From positions 1 to 64,000 of the forward strand of contig NZ_JAFLVX010000026.1 of assembly GCF_017316185.1 (NCBI RefSeq): DNA of 64,000 bases, written 5' to 3'. Source of the stretch: Candidatus Vagococcus giribetii (lineage in GTDB: Bacteria; Bacillota; Bacilli; Lactobacillales; Vagococcaceae). Positions 8,046 through 16,783 of this stretch are shown here, piece by piece. Within the stretch, counting starts at the first letter, position 1; each line of letters begins with the position of its first letter. The notes beneath the pieces were generated by a model that was given only the letters and a program-made list of their open reading frames with translations, was not told the origin of the DNA and searched no databases. A program made the translations under genes and the position numbers.

Positions 8046-9299
8046 ATGACAACAACGAAAAAGGACTTTATTCCAGTATTATTAGGTGGCGATTTGAATC
8101 TGTATGGAATGGCTCGGTCTTTTTATGAGTTAACTGGAAAACCTGTGAGAACAATAGCGAGTGCAGAGATTGCACCAACTAAGTATTCTAAGATTTTAGA
8201 CATTGAGTACATTAAAGATTTTGATACTGATCCTATCTTTATTAACAAAATGCGTGAGGTTATCAAAGAATATGAATCTAGTGATGTACCTTTGATTTTA
8301 ATGGGAATGGGCGATTGGTATACTGAATTAATTTCTCGACATATTGAAGAATTATCAGCTCACTTTATCTGTCCGTACATTGATAAAGAGCTAGAAAAAG
8401 AATTGGAAAACAAAGAAAGTTTCTATGCTATTTGTGAGAAATACGATTTGCCTTATCCAAAAACTAAAGTAATCACACGAGCTATGGTTGAAGCTCAAGA
8501 AGAGTTACAACCCTTCGATTTTCCAGTTGCTTTAAAAGCTGTTAATAGTGTGACGTGGAATGATTTCACCTCACCTATTAAAGAAAAAGTGTATATCATT
8601 GATAACATCACTGAATTCAATCGTGTGATTCATGGTATTTACAAAGATGGCTATGAAGATAGCATGATTCTTCAAGAATTTGTTGTGGGAAATGACAGCC
8701 CGATGCGTGTGTTAAATGCTTATGTGGATAAAAATCATGAAGTTAAAATGATGTGTTTAGGAAATGCTGTTTTAGAAGATCCAACGCCTTTAGGGATTGG
8801 TAACTATTTAGGGATTATTCCAGATTACAATGAGGAAATCTTTAAACAAGTCAAATTCTTCTTAGAAGACATTAAATACACTGGTTTTGCTAACTTTGAC
8901 TTGAAATATGATATCAAAGATAATACGTTTAAATACTTTGAAATTAACTTAAGACAAGGAAGAAGTAGTTTCTTCCTAACATTAAATGGTATTAATTTAG
9001 CTGAGTGGGTTGTCCGTGATTATGTCTACGATGATTTAAAAGATAAAGAGTTATTTATCGCTGATATTCCTGAGGATAAAGGAAAATTATGGTTGAATGC
9101 TCCTGTAGATGTATTTGAAAAATACACACCAGAGTCCCCTGCTAAAGAAGTTGCTAGAAAAATGATTACAGACAAACGTTTTGGTTACACGTTTTATTAT
9201 GAAGGTGACAAGAGCATGAAACGTTGGGTACTACTTCAACGCATGTTCCGTTACTACCGTAAAGCATTTAAACAATATGGACATCGAGTAGGGAGGTAA
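8046..9299 (+). CDS. asl: D-aspartate ligase (ATP-grasp), peptidoglycan cross-bridge
   Basis: 417-residue cytosolic ATP-grasp enzyme. The N-terminal part (about 1-130) is a Rossmann-like domain, followed by the ATP-binding fold with FPVALKAV, ILQEFVVG and the metal/ATP motif FEINLRQGRSS. These features and the length match the D-aspartate ligases of Enterococcus faecium (Aslfm) and Lactococcus. Those enzymes attach beta-activated D-Asp to the lysine side chain of UDP-MurNAc-pentapeptide, giving the L-Lys-D-Asp cross-bridge type. It lies 21 bp after the AsnB-like gene and 3 bp before an aspartate racemase, so substrate supply, ligation and amidation are in one operon. AAGGAG precedes ATG 8046. 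Confidence is high for ATP-grasp and good for D-Asp ligase because of the conserved neighbours. Confidence 0.85.
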   Translation: MTTTKKDFIPVLLGGDLNLYGMARSFYELTGKPVRTIASAEIAPTKYSKILDIEYIKDFDTDPIFINKMREVIKEYESSDVPLILMGMGDWYTELISRHIEELSAHFICPYIDKELEKELENKESFYAICEKYDLPYPKTKVITRAMVEAQEELQPFDFPVALKAVNSVTWNDFTSPIKEKVYIIDNITEFNRVIHGIYKDGYEDSMILQEFVVGNDSPMRVLNAYVDKNHEVKMMCLGNAVLEDPTPLGIGNYLGIIPDYNEEIFKQVKFFLEDIKYTGFANFDLKYDIKDNTFKYFEINLRQGRSSFFLTLNGINLAEWVVRDYVYDDLKDKELFIADIPEDKGKLWLNAPVDVFEKYTPESPAKEVARKMITDKRFGYTFYYEGDKSMKRWVLLQRMFRYYRKAFKQYGHRVGR

Positions 9300-9302
9300 G
9301 TC

Positions 9303-10022
9303 ATGATGGATAATTTCTTTACCATTATTGGTGGAATGGGAACCATAGCAACAGAGTTATACATAAAACAAATTAATCAAAAAACACCCACAAAAAATGA
9401 TCAAGATTACTTAGATTATTGTTTGGTTAATTATTCAACGATACCTGATAGAAGTTCTTATTTGATGAATAAGGAAGAGAATGAAAATCCATTACCTTAT
9501 CTATTGAAAATCATTGAGTCATATGGTGCTTTAGAACCAAAATTCTTTGTTTTAACGTGTAATACAGCTCATTATTTCTTTAATGAACTAGAAAAAGCAA
9601 GTCCTGTCCCAATTTTACACATGCCCCGTTTAGCTGTTGAAGAAGCAACAAAACAGTATGAAAAAGGCACAAGAGTGGGTATCATTGGAACAGAAGGAAC
9701 CATTAAAAATAAAATTTATGACGGCTTTATCTTAGAAGCTGGTTTTGAGTTAATTCATCCCACATTAGAAATTCAACAAATGGTGAGTACACTTATTTTT
9801 AATAAAATTAAACAAAATAATGAATTAGATGAAGTTCTATACAATCAAATATTAGCTAAAATGTTTGAAGAACTAAATTGTGAAGTCGTTATTTTAGGAT
9901 GTACTGAGCTTTCATTAATGGAAGATTTGGCGAATTATCAAAATGAACATGTGATTGATCCACAAAATGTTTTAGCTGAAAAATCAGTTGAACTAGCACT
10001 GCGTTACCGTCAAGAGAAGTAG
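9303..10022 (+). CDS. racD: Aspartate racemase
   Basis: 239 residues of the PLP-independent Asp/Glu racemase family. The two catalytic cysteines are present: Cys86 in TCNTAHYF and Cys200 in LGCTELSL, with IGGMGTIAT at the N-terminus. It interconverts L- and D-aspartate and here most likely feeds D-Asp to the ligase encoded immediately upstream, as Racfm does in E. faecium. It is the last gene of the three-gene operon. Its stop codon lies inside the terminator stem. Tandem ATGs at 9303 and 9306 both lie at workable spacing from GGGAGG, so either may start the protein. A glutamate racemase role is less likely given the partners. Confidence 0.87.
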   Translation: MMDNFFTIIGGMGTIATELYIKQINQKTPTKNDQDYLDYCLVNYSTIPDRSSYLMNKEENENPLPYLLKIIESYGALEPKFFVLTCNTAHYFFNELEKASPVPILHMPRLAVEEATKQYEKGTRVGIIGTEGTIKNKIYDGFILEAGFELIHPTLEIQQMVSTLIFNKIKQNNELDEVLYNQILAKMFEELNCEVVILGCTELSLMEDLANYQNEHVIDPQNVLAEKSVELALRYRQEK

Positions 10023-10044
10023 GAAATTTCCTACTTCTTTTTTT
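10016..10044 (+). terminator. Terminator of the asnH-asl-racD operon
   Basis: GAAGTAGGAAA paired with TTTCCTACTTC, then seven Ts. The racD stop codon (TAG 10020-10022) is part of the stem. Confidence 0.88.
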
Positions 10045-10103
10045 GTATCTTCATGTTAATAAGAGTATACTAAAGGGTATAAAAGTGAACAGGAGTGAGG
10101 ACT

Positions 10104-11087
10104 ATGTGTACAAGTATTGTGTATGAAAATGCAGTTCATGATTTTTTTCTAGCTAGAACAATGGACTTTTCGATTCCTTTAGAAGGCCAACCTATTTATA
10201 TACCATCAGGCTATTCTTTTTATAAGAAAGAAGAGAGTAAAGGTTTTGAGAGTAGCTATTCGTTTGTAGGTGCAGGCCGTTTGTTTCAAGAGTATACATT
10301 TGCTGATGGTATTAATGAAGCAGGGTTAGGTATCGCCTCACTGTATTTTGCTGATGATGCTTACTATGAAGAAAACAGGGCAATAGAAGGATTATCTTTA
10401 GCTCCACATGATGTTGTGGCATTTGTTTTAGGAACTTGCCAATCAGTTGAGGACGTTAAGGAAAAGATACGAGGGATTAATATTGTCCCTGAAGATCACT
10501 CAGTCATAAATGGGGTACTACCGCTACACTGGATTGTGGCAGATAAAAGTGGCAGTTCAATTGTCATAGAACCAGTGAAAGAGGGGCTAAAAATTTATGA
10601 TAACCCAGTTGGTGTGATGGCTAATAGTCCAAGATTTCCTTGGCATTTAACCAATTTAAATCAATATGCACACTTATCAAATACGAGTAAACAGACAGGT
10701 GTTTACCAAAAGTTTATTGCTAAAGGAAATGGAGCAGGAAGTGGGGCATTAGGCTTACCTGGTGATTACACATCGATTTCTCGTTTTGTTCATCTAGCTT
10801 TCATGAATCAATACACAGAAAAAGTCCAATCAACTGAAGCAAGTATTCAGACGATTTCGAGAATGTTGTCAGCTGTTTATATTCCTAAAGGAGTAAAAAT
10901 TAAAGCAAATGGCGCAATTGATTATACGCAGTTTACAAGTTTTATGGATTTAAGTGGGGCTACTTATTACATCAATTTTTATGAGACCAATCGTTTTAAC
11001 CAACTAAGTTTGAAAGATTTAGCTAAAAACAAAGAGCCTAAAGTATTTGAAGTGAATCAATCTATGGTTGTTACTAGCCTTGTTTAG
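10104..11087 (+). CDS. Choloylglycine hydrolase / penicillin V acylase family Ntn-hydrolase
   Basis: 327 residues, cytosolic, no signal peptide. It carries the family catalytic set of N-terminal nucleophile hydrolases: Cys2 (MCTS, exposed after Met removal), Arg18, Asp21 (ARTMDF), Asn174 (MANSPRF) and Arg227 (SRF). Members hydrolyse linear amides, namely conjugated bile acids, penicillin V or N-acyl homoserine lactones. Sequence alone does not separate these, and I would not call it a bile salt hydrolase outright. An in-frame GTG at 10095 lies inside the Shine-Dalgarno AGGAG (10091-10095), so ATG 10104 is the real start and is the only one compatible with catalysis at Cys2. Monocistronic. Confidence 0.85.
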   Translation: MCTSIVYENAVHDFFLARTMDFSIPLEGQPIYIPSGYSFYKKEESKGFESSYSFVGAGRLFQEYTFADGINEAGLGIASLYFADDAYYEENRAIEGLSLAPHDVVAFVLGTCQSVEDVKEKIRGINIVPEDHSVINGVLPLHWIVADKSGSSIVIEPVKEGLKIYDNPVGVMANSPRFPWHLTNLNQYAHLSNTSKQTGVYQKFIAKGNGAGSGALGLPGDYTSISRFVHLAFMNQYTEKVQSTEASIQTISRMLSAVYIPKGVKIKANGAIDYTQFTSFMDLSGATYYINFYETNRFNQLSLKDLAKNKEPKVFEVNQSMVVTSLV

Positions 11088-11163
11088 AAGATAATCCCTT
11101 TTTCCTTTTCTTTTTACCAATACTTAGATACAATGATTAATAACAAAAAAATGAGGTGAAAAA

Positions 11164-13104
11164 ATGGGAAAAATAACAATAGAGTCTTTGTTTGATTTAA
11201 AGAGTCTAGCTCAACCGGTACGTGTAGGTGATTTAGTTTTTTATATTGAAAACACAATCAATCAAGAAAAAAATAGATACGAATCAGAAATTGTGTCGTA
11301 TCATTTAGTGACGAAAGAAAGAACAAGTTGGGGAAATCAGGGATATGCTGTGAACCAATTAGAACTTTCTCCTAACAAAAAATATCTTAGCTTCTTAACT
11401 ACTAATGAAGATAAGAAACAACAAGTCATGTTAATGCCTGTGACAGGTGGACGCGCCTTTTACTTAACAAATGAAACAAATAGTGTGAGTCACTATAAGT
11501 GGGCGGCTAATAGTGCCACAATTTATTTTCAAACAACAGATATTCCAGAATCAGAAAATAAGAGTGATTGGCCGCAACCTCATTCATGGACAAAGCTCGT
11601 ATATAAAGAAGATGGCTCAGGATTAATCGATGAAGCGACTAAGTATCAATTAAAAAAACAGAGTGTCTACTTAGAAGAAGCGAGCCAACTTATTTTGGAA
11701 GAAACAAATGCTTTTGGGTTAAATTATGTTGCACAAGATGAGTCATTTTTATTGTTATCAGAGGATTTAGATAAAGCAGATGAGTGGGTGTATGGCTCAA
11801 CAGTTTATCATTATGACATTAAAACAAAAGAGAGATACTCCTTAACAAGAGAGATACCTAATGGTAGTTTTTCGTTTGCAGCTATGTATCAAGATAAACG
11901 ATGTTTATTAGTGGGAAATAATGCTGAACATGGTTTTGTGACTCAAGAGAAGTTGTATGTTTATGACTTTACCGAAGAGACTCTGACTTGTCTAACTCAA
12001 GATGAGGATTTAGAAGTAGGGGATGCATTAATCAGCGATTTTCAACAAAAAAATCTAGGTGTGTCTATTCAGTGGCTAGATGACTCTACTTATCTTTTCC
12101 CTGTGACGCATCACGGCAAAATTGTTTTATATAAAGGTGATTTATCTGGCAAACTAGTTGAAGTATTTAATCAAGCCTTGCATTTAACAGATGGACAGTT
12201 AAGTGGGGCAGATGAGATGATTGTTGTGTATTCAACACCAACACAACCAAGTATCTTGGGAACTCTTCATCTTGATACAGGAAAATTAGAGCCAATATAT
12301 AATCCAAATCAAGCGGTTTTAGCGAATCTTCAATTAAGTGAGCCTGATATGTTTTGGTTCAAAGGTGTGGATGATTGGCGTATTCAAGGTTGGTATTTAC
12401 CTCCAGTCGAAGCTAAAAAGAACCACAAAGCTATTTTGTATATTCATGGAGGTCCTCAAGTAGCATACGGAGAAACTTTTTTCCACGAAATGCAAGTACA
12501 TGCGGCAAATGGTTATGGTGTCATCATGCTGAATCCTCGCGGAGGTCAAGGCTATGGTCAAGATTTTGTGAAAGCAATATTAGGTGATTATGGTAACGAA
12601 GATTATCAAGATTTAATGCTAGGACTTGATGATGTCTTAACAGAATACACTGACATTGATAAAAATCAAGTCTATGTAGCAGGAGGTAGTTATGGTGGCT
12701 TTATGACTAACTGGATTGTTGGTCACACCAATCGTTTTAAAGCAGCTGTCACTCAACGTTCCATTTCAAATTGGATTAGTTTTTATGGAACTAGTGATGT
12801 AGGAGCCTTCTTTGTTAAGTATCAATTACAAAAAGACTTAACAGATGTTAAAGACCTTTGGGACATGTCACCGTTAGCTTATGCAGGACAAGCAACAACG
12901 CCATTACTTGTGCTTCATGGTGATGAAGATTTACGTTGTCCAAAAGAACAAGGTGAGCAAATGTTTACAGCCATGAAGAAAAACAAGATTCCAACTAAAA
13001 TGGTGACTTTCCCAAGTTCGAGCCATGGATTATCCCGAACTGGTTTACCAAACTTACGAGTGGAAAGAATCAAAGAAATTGTTGAGTGGTTTGAAACTTA
13101 CTAA
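11164..13104 (+). CDS. S9-family serine peptidase (acylaminoacyl-peptidase-like)
   Basis: 646 residues. The N-terminal two-thirds is a beta-propeller-like domain with repeated WD-type strands. The C-terminal alpha/beta-hydrolase domain (about 400-646) carries the prolyl-oligopeptidase-family triad: Ser509 in GGSYGGF, Asp589 in HGDEDLRCP and His621 in SSSHGLSR. The oxyanion-hole motif HGGPQ is at about 425-430. It has no signal peptide and is probably cytosolic. It trims short peptides or N-acylated amino acids; specificity unknown. It is preceded by GAGG at a suitable distance and closed by a strong terminator. The length is usual for bacterial S9C peptidases. Confidence 0.9.
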   Translation: MGKITIESLFDLKSLAQPVRVGDLVFYIENTINQEKNRYESEIVSYHLVTKERTSWGNQGYAVNQLELSPNKKYLSFLTTNEDKKQQVMLMPVTGGRAFYLTNETNSVSHYKWAANSATIYFQTTDIPESENKSDWPQPHSWTKLVYKEDGSGLIDEATKYQLKKQSVYLEEASQLILEETNAFGLNYVAQDESFLLLSEDLDKADEWVYGSTVYHYDIKTKERYSLTREIPNGSFSFAAMYQDKRCLLVGNNAEHGFVTQEKLYVYDFTEETLTCLTQDEDLEVGDALISDFQQKNLGVSIQWLDDSTYLFPVTHHGKIVLYKGDLSGKLVEVFNQALHLTDGQLSGADEMIVVYSTPTQPSILGTLHLDTGKLEPIYNPNQAVLANLQLSEPDMFWFKGVDDWRIQGWYLPPVEAKKNHKAILYIHGGPQVAYGETFFHEMQVHAANGYGVIMLNPRGGQGYGQDFVKAILGDYGNEDYQDLMLGLDDVLTEYTDIDKNQVYVAGGSYGGFMTNWIVGHTNRFKAAVTQRSISNWISFYGTSDVGAFFVKYQLQKDLTDVKDLWDMSPLAYAGQATTPLLVLHGDEDLRCPKEQGEQMFTAMKKNKIPTKMVTFPSSSHGLSRTGLPNLRVERIKEIVEWFETY

Positions 13105-13111
13105 CTATCTA

Positions 13112-13156
13112 AAAACCGACCATCAAGGAGAAATTATTCTTGATGGTCGGTTTTTT
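13112..13156 (+). terminator. Terminator of the S9 peptidase gene
   Basis: AAAACCGACCATCAAG paired with CTTGATGGTCGGTTTT, 11-nt loop, T-run. Confidence 0.92.
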
Positions 13157-13240
13157 ATTTATTCTTATTAAAACGTTAGTTGTTTTTATTGTCATTTTTG
13201 CGTATGCTTTTATTTGTATGAATACCTAAGGAGGAGTTTC

Positions 13241-15046
13241 ATGAGATTATTATTATTTTTATTCATTGGAGGAGTTGTAACTGGTTTAGACAGATTGTTA
13301 TTTAAACCTCAAACAACTAAAGAAACGATTAAACATTTTTTAGTGTACACATTAGGAGTGAACACCTTATCTTTATTTATTATGAGATTTATGTTGAATA
13401 AACCATATGTTTTAAGTTTAGCCAATTATAAGACGATGTTTGTTGCAAAATATCTTTTGTTTGCATTATTAATAGGAGTCATTGTTTTATTTTTAAAAGG
13501 ATTGGTTACTCAAAGTATCACGATTCAAAAGAACACAGAGCCATTAACGTTAACTAAAAAAATAATCATTGGTGTATCTGTTTGTTTAGGTATAATTGGT
13601 GCTTTTTTATGGATTGGTACCGTGTGGTTTATTGATTATTTTGGTAAACTAACGCCGGAACAATTTATTTTCAATTTTAAATCACCGATTACAGGAACAG
13701 CATCTGGTGTAACTGATGCAGTGATTAATGGTCCAGTCTTGTTGTTAGTAACAGTAAGTTTCTTTTTTGTATTAGGAATGGTCGTTAAATTTACATTTTC
13801 TTGGAAGAAACAAGTCAAGTTCACTGATAAAGCAATCAAAAGAACAGGTGTTGTATTAGGGATTGGTATGTTTCTTTTTGGTGTAACTTATAGCATTAAA
13901 GAACTGCAATTAAAAGCTGTTTATCATGCTTATTTTGATGATTCAAGTTACATCAAGGATAATTATCATTCGCCAACTGACACCAAATTAACTTTCCCGA
14001 AAGAAAAAAGAAATCTGGTTCATATCTATTTAGAATCTTATGAAAATTCTTATTTTGATACAACAAATGGTGGCTACATGGAGAAAAACCTAATGCCTGA
14101 TCTTCAGAAATTATATGATGAAGGCATTTCTTTTTCTGACAACGATAAAATGGGTGGACCAGAGCAAACTTATGGATCTAGTTGGTCCGTAGCATCTATG
14201 GTTAATATGAGTATGGGCTTACCTCTAAAAGTACCTATGAATGGTAACTCCTATGGAAAATCAGGTTATTTTTTACCTGGAGCAGTAAGTATAGGAGATG
14301 TGTTGCATGATGAGGGGTACAATCAAACGATTATGTTTGGGGCAGATGCTGATTTTGGTGGGTTAACAGCCTTTTTCACTAATCATAAGGATTTTAATAT
14401 TTATGATTGGAAACATGCGAAAAAAATCGGTAAGATTCCAGATGACTACAAAGTTTGGTGGGGATTTGAAGATAAAAAACTTTATCAATACGCTCAAGAA
14501 GAGTTATTAAGACTTGCAGCCGAAGATAAACCATTTAATTTTACAATGGAAAATGCAGATACTCATTTCCCAGATGGTTATATTGAAGAAGGCACACCAA
14601 CACCTTTTGACAAACAATATTCTAATGTTATTTTTCATTCGCAAAAACAAGTTTATGATTTCGTTAAATGGATCGAAGCACAAGATTTCTATGATCAAAC
14701 AACTATTGTTTTAACCGGTGATCATTTAAGTATGGACAAACATTACTTTGCTGGTTTTGATCCTAAGTATCACCGAACAACCACTAATTTAATTATTAAT
14801 GGTGAGTTTGAAAATGATAAGATTGAAACGAAAAATAGAGAATTTGCACCATTTGATATGTACCCAACTATTTTATCCAGTATGGGTGTCAAAATAGAGG
14901 GACATAAATTAGGGTTAGGGACAGACTTGTCTTCAAATGAAAAAACACTAATTGAAAGAGATTCATTAAAAGTTGTTAATGAAGAACTTTCTAAAAACAG
15001 TCAATTCTACAACAATGAATTCGTATCTGAACGTAAAAAGAAATAA
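13241..15046 (+). CDS. LTA-synthase-like phosphoglycerol transferase (membrane sulfatase fold)
   Basis: 601 residues. About five to six hydrophobic helices in residues 1-225 are followed by an extracellular alkaline-phosphatase/sulfatase-fold domain (about 255-560). Metal-site motifs visible are HIYLESYENSY and LTGDHLSMD. The nucleophile region is GGPEQTYGSSW, with a Thr as candidate phosphoglycerol acceptor. This layout fits lipoteichoic-acid synthase relatives that move glycerol-phosphate from phosphatidylglycerol to a glycan or teichoic acid. The N-terminal loop sequence differs from classical LtaS (no SEF after the Thr). A MdoB/GacH-type transferase is therefore at least as likely, and I give no symbol. 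A frame from TTG 13214 runs through the Shine-Dalgarno AAGGAGGAG (13228-13236), so ATG 13241 is the start. Own terminator. Confidence 0.8.
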   Translation: MRLLLFLFIGGVVTGLDRLLFKPQTTKETIKHFLVYTLGVNTLSLFIMRFMLNKPYVLSLANYKTMFVAKYLLFALLIGVIVLFLKGLVTQSITIQKNTEPLTLTKKIIIGVSVCLGIIGAFLWIGTVWFIDYFGKLTPEQFIFNFKSPITGTASGVTDAVINGPVLLLVTVSFFFVLGMVVKFTFSWKKQVKFTDKAIKRTGVVLGIGMFLFGVTYSIKELQLKAVYHAYFDDSSYIKDNYHSPTDTKLTFPKEKRNLVHIYLESYENSYFDTTNGGYMEKNLMPDLQKLYDEGISFSDNDKMGGPEQTYGSSWSVASMVNMSMGLPLKVPMNGNSYGKSGYFLPGAVSIGDVLHDEGYNQTIMFGADADFGGLTAFFTNHKDFNIYDWKHAKKIGKIPDDYKVWWGFEDKKLYQYAQEELLRLAAEDKPFNFTMENADTHFPDGYIEEGTPTPFDKQYSNVIFHSQKQVYDFVKWIEAQDFYDQTTIVLTGDHLSMDKHYFAGFDPKYHRTTTNLIINGEFENDKIETKNREFAPFDMYPTILSSMGVKIEGHKLGLGTDLSSNEKTLIERDSLKVVNEELSKNSQFYNNEFVSERKKK

Positions 15047-15051
15047 AGAAT

Positions 15052-15084
15052 CCGGTAAGTATTGAAAGATGCTTACCGGTTTTT
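15052..15084 (+). terminator. Terminator of the phosphoglycerol transferase gene
   Basis: CCGGTAAG paired with CTTACCGG, 12-nt loop, five Ts. Confidence 0.85.
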
Positions 15085-15113
15085 ATGTTCCATAGTTTTT
15101 GTCTATTTTCCTG

Positions 15114-15122
15114 TGCTATAAT
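15114..15122 (+). promoter_or_regulatory. Extended -10 promoter of birA
   Basis: TGC-TATAAT, an extended -10 element without a good -35 box, 35 bp before the birA start. Confidence 0.5.
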
Positions 15123-15157
15123 AAAGAAAATTTAGAGAAGCAAAAGGTGGTTTTTTT

Positions 15158-16138
15158 TTGACAACAAAAGAGAAAGTTTTATCTTTTTTAGAGCAAAATA
15201 GAGGACAACATATATCTGGAGCTAAAATAGCAGAGGCTCTAGAGGTCTCACGAAATACTGTTTGGAAAAGTATCAAGCAGTTAGAAAAAGAAGGCTATGA
15301 CATAGAAGCAATAACCAATAAAGGGTACTCCTTATCTGAATCAAGTAATCAAATGTCTGAAGTTGGTATCAGAGAGTGTTTAAGTGAATCTAGAAAGAAA
15401 GCTTCTATCTATTACTATGACTTGATTGATTCGACTAACAAAAGAGCAAAAGAATTAGCCATTGAAGGGGCTTCTCACGGAACTTTAGTAATTGCTAATG
15501 AGCAGTCAGCAGGAATTGGTCGCTATGGAAGACATTTTGAATCACCTAAAGACACTGGAATCTACATGAGTGTCATTTTAAAACCTGATGAGTTCACTTA
15601 TAGTCACCCAACACTCATAACTTCTTATACAGCTGTTGTTGTAGCGAATGTGGTAAAAGAGTTAACAGGTAAAGAATTAGGTATTAAATGGGTCAATGAC
15701 TTATTTTATGAAGGCAAAAAAGTCTGTGGTATTCTAACGGAAGCCATGACTGATTTTGAGAGTGGTGCCATGGCTTGGATGGTTTTAGGGATTGGTTTAA
15801 ATGTGTCTACTGAAGAATCAACATTTTCGCCAGATGTGCAACAAAAAGCTGGGCGAGTTTTAAGTGATGAGGATATGTTAGTCAGTCGCAATCAATTAGT
15901 TGCAAGTATTTATGATACTCTTTTAAGCCTACATAAAGAATTAGATGAAGTCAGTATGATGGCTTCTTACAAAGAAAAATCAATGGTGATGAACAAAAAA
16001 GTCCTCATTCATCAAGGTAAAAATGAATTTTATGCGACTGTCAGAGACATCGATCAGTCAGGGCAATTGATAATCGAAACAACTGAAGGGAACCTTCAAA
16101 CCTTTAATTCAGGTGAAATCAGAGTGGTTGTCAACTGA
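15158..16138 (+). CDS. birA: Biotin-protein ligase / biotin repressor BirA
   Basis: 326 residues. An N-terminal winged helix (about 1-62, HISGAKIAEALEVSRNTVWKS) precedes the ligase domain (about 75-260) and a C-terminal SH3-like cap (about 275-326). The ligase domain has the biotinyl-AMP loop GIGRYGRHFESP, the lysine-bearing LGIKWVNDL and KVCGILTE. It activates biotin to biotinyl-5'-AMP, biotinylates carboxylase carrier proteins, and with the HTH present should also repress biotin-uptake genes. The start is TTG 15158, with AAGGTGG upstream; no ATG fits. bioY follows 76 bp downstream with its own promoter, and a candidate BirA operator overlaps it. So regulator, enzyme and target are adjacent. 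Confidence 0.93.
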   Translation: MTTKEKVLSFLEQNRGQHISGAKIAEALEVSRNTVWKSIKQLEKEGYDIEAITNKGYSLSESSNQMSEVGIRECLSESRKKASIYYYDLIDSTNKRAKELAIEGASHGTLVIANEQSAGIGRYGRHFESPKDTGIYMSVILKPDEFTYSHPTLITSYTAVVVANVVKELTGKELGIKWVNDLFYEGKKVCGILTEAMTDFESGAMAWMVLGIGLNVSTEESTFSPDVQQKAGRVLSDEDMLVSRNQLVASIYDTLLSLHKELDEVSMMASYKEKSMVMNKKVLIHQGKNEFYATVRDIDQSGQLIIETTEGNLQTFNSGEIRVVVN

Positions 16139-16170
16139 TTGTCATCTATATATGAAAATAAGTTGACAAT
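16138..16170 (+). promoter_or_regulatory. Candidate BirA operator upstream of bioY
   Basis: ATTGTCATC-n15-GTTGACAAT: 9-bp arms with 8 of 9 symmetric positions and a 15-bp spacer. That is the geometry of Firmicute BirA boxes (TTGTTAAC-type arms about 15 bp apart). The right arm covers the -35 box of the bioY promoter, as expected of a repressor site. Sequence seen directly; binding by BirA inferred. Confidence 0.6.
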
Positions 16171-16191
16171 AAACTTCTTTCTTTTTATAAT
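16163..16191 (+). promoter_or_regulatory. Promoter of bioY
   Basis: TTGACA (16163-16168), exact 17-bp spacer, TATAAT (16186-16191): a perfect consensus sigma-A promoter, 23 bp upstream of the start codon. Confidence 0.85.
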
Positions 16192-16214
16192 ATGACAAAG
16201 AAAGGAGTTTTTTG

Positions 16215-16751
16215 ATGAATCAATTTACCGTAAAACAAATTACTAGAATAGGGCTTTTTACAGCTTTAACTATAGTACTATCACAATTAAGTATACCAAT
16301 GCCTTATGGGGTGCCCATGACCCTTCAAACATTTATTATCCCATTAGTTGCGTTATTACTGGGGAAAAAAGAGGGAACACTTGTGGCGACAATCTATATT
16401 TTATTAGGTTTAGTTGGTTTCCCTGTTTTTGCTGGTTTTTCTGGAGGAGCTAGTATTTTCTTTGGACCTACTGGTGGTTTCATTTTCTCATTTCCTTTGA
16501 TGGCTTACTGTTCCGGTGTGGCTAAGGAAAAAAGTAGTAGTGTCCAAGTGATTACCTGGTTATTATTAGGTTCTATTGTTAATTATGTAGTAGGAATGTT
16601 TTACTTTTCATTTGTTACGTCAAGCTCATTAGTTGTTGCTTTTACAGCTTGTGTGCTACCGTTTATCCCAACAGCCATTATTAAAATATTACTAGTCTTT
16701 TTATTAGGAAAAAAATTACATCCGATTGTAGACAAACGAATAAGAGTATAG
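16215..16751 (+). CDS. bioY: Biotin transporter BioY (ECF S-component)
   Basis: 178-residue, very hydrophobic protein with about six membrane helices. The family signature is present: SIPMPYGVPMTLQTF near residues 25-40, then GFSGGASIFFGPTGGF. BioY is the substrate-binding S-component for biotin and in Lactobacillales works with the shared EcfA-A'-T module, encoded elsewhere. AAAGGAG precedes ATG 16215; the longer frame begins one codon earlier at a TTG, which I reject. It sits next to birA and has a consensus promoter overlapped by a likely BirA box, so expression should fall when biotin is plentiful. Confidence 0.93.
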   Translation: MNQFTVKQITRIGLFTALTIVLSQLSIPMPYGVPMTLQTFIIPLVALLLGKKEGTLVATIYILLGLVGFPVFAGFSGGASIFFGPTGGFIFSFPLMAYCSGVAKEKSSSVQVITWLLLGSIVNYVVGMFYFSFVTSSSLVVAFTACVLPFIPTAIIKILLVFLLGKKLHPIVDKRIRV

Positions 16752-16752
16752 A

Positions 16753-16783
16753 AAAAGAGCGACCTCTCAGTCGCTCTTTTTTA
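16753..16783. terminator. Bidirectional terminator
   Basis: AAAAGAGCGAC paired with GTCGCTCTTTT, 6-nt loop. It lies between the convergent bioY and carbonic anhydrase genes and overlaps the latter's stop codon. Confidence 0.88.

Noticed and set aside
16128-16169. TTGTCAAC-n26-GTTGACAA as the BirA operator
   Set aside because: Perfect 8-bp arms, but the 26-bp spacer does not fit BirA geometry and the left arm lies in birA coding sequence; the n15 version at 16138-16170 fits better.
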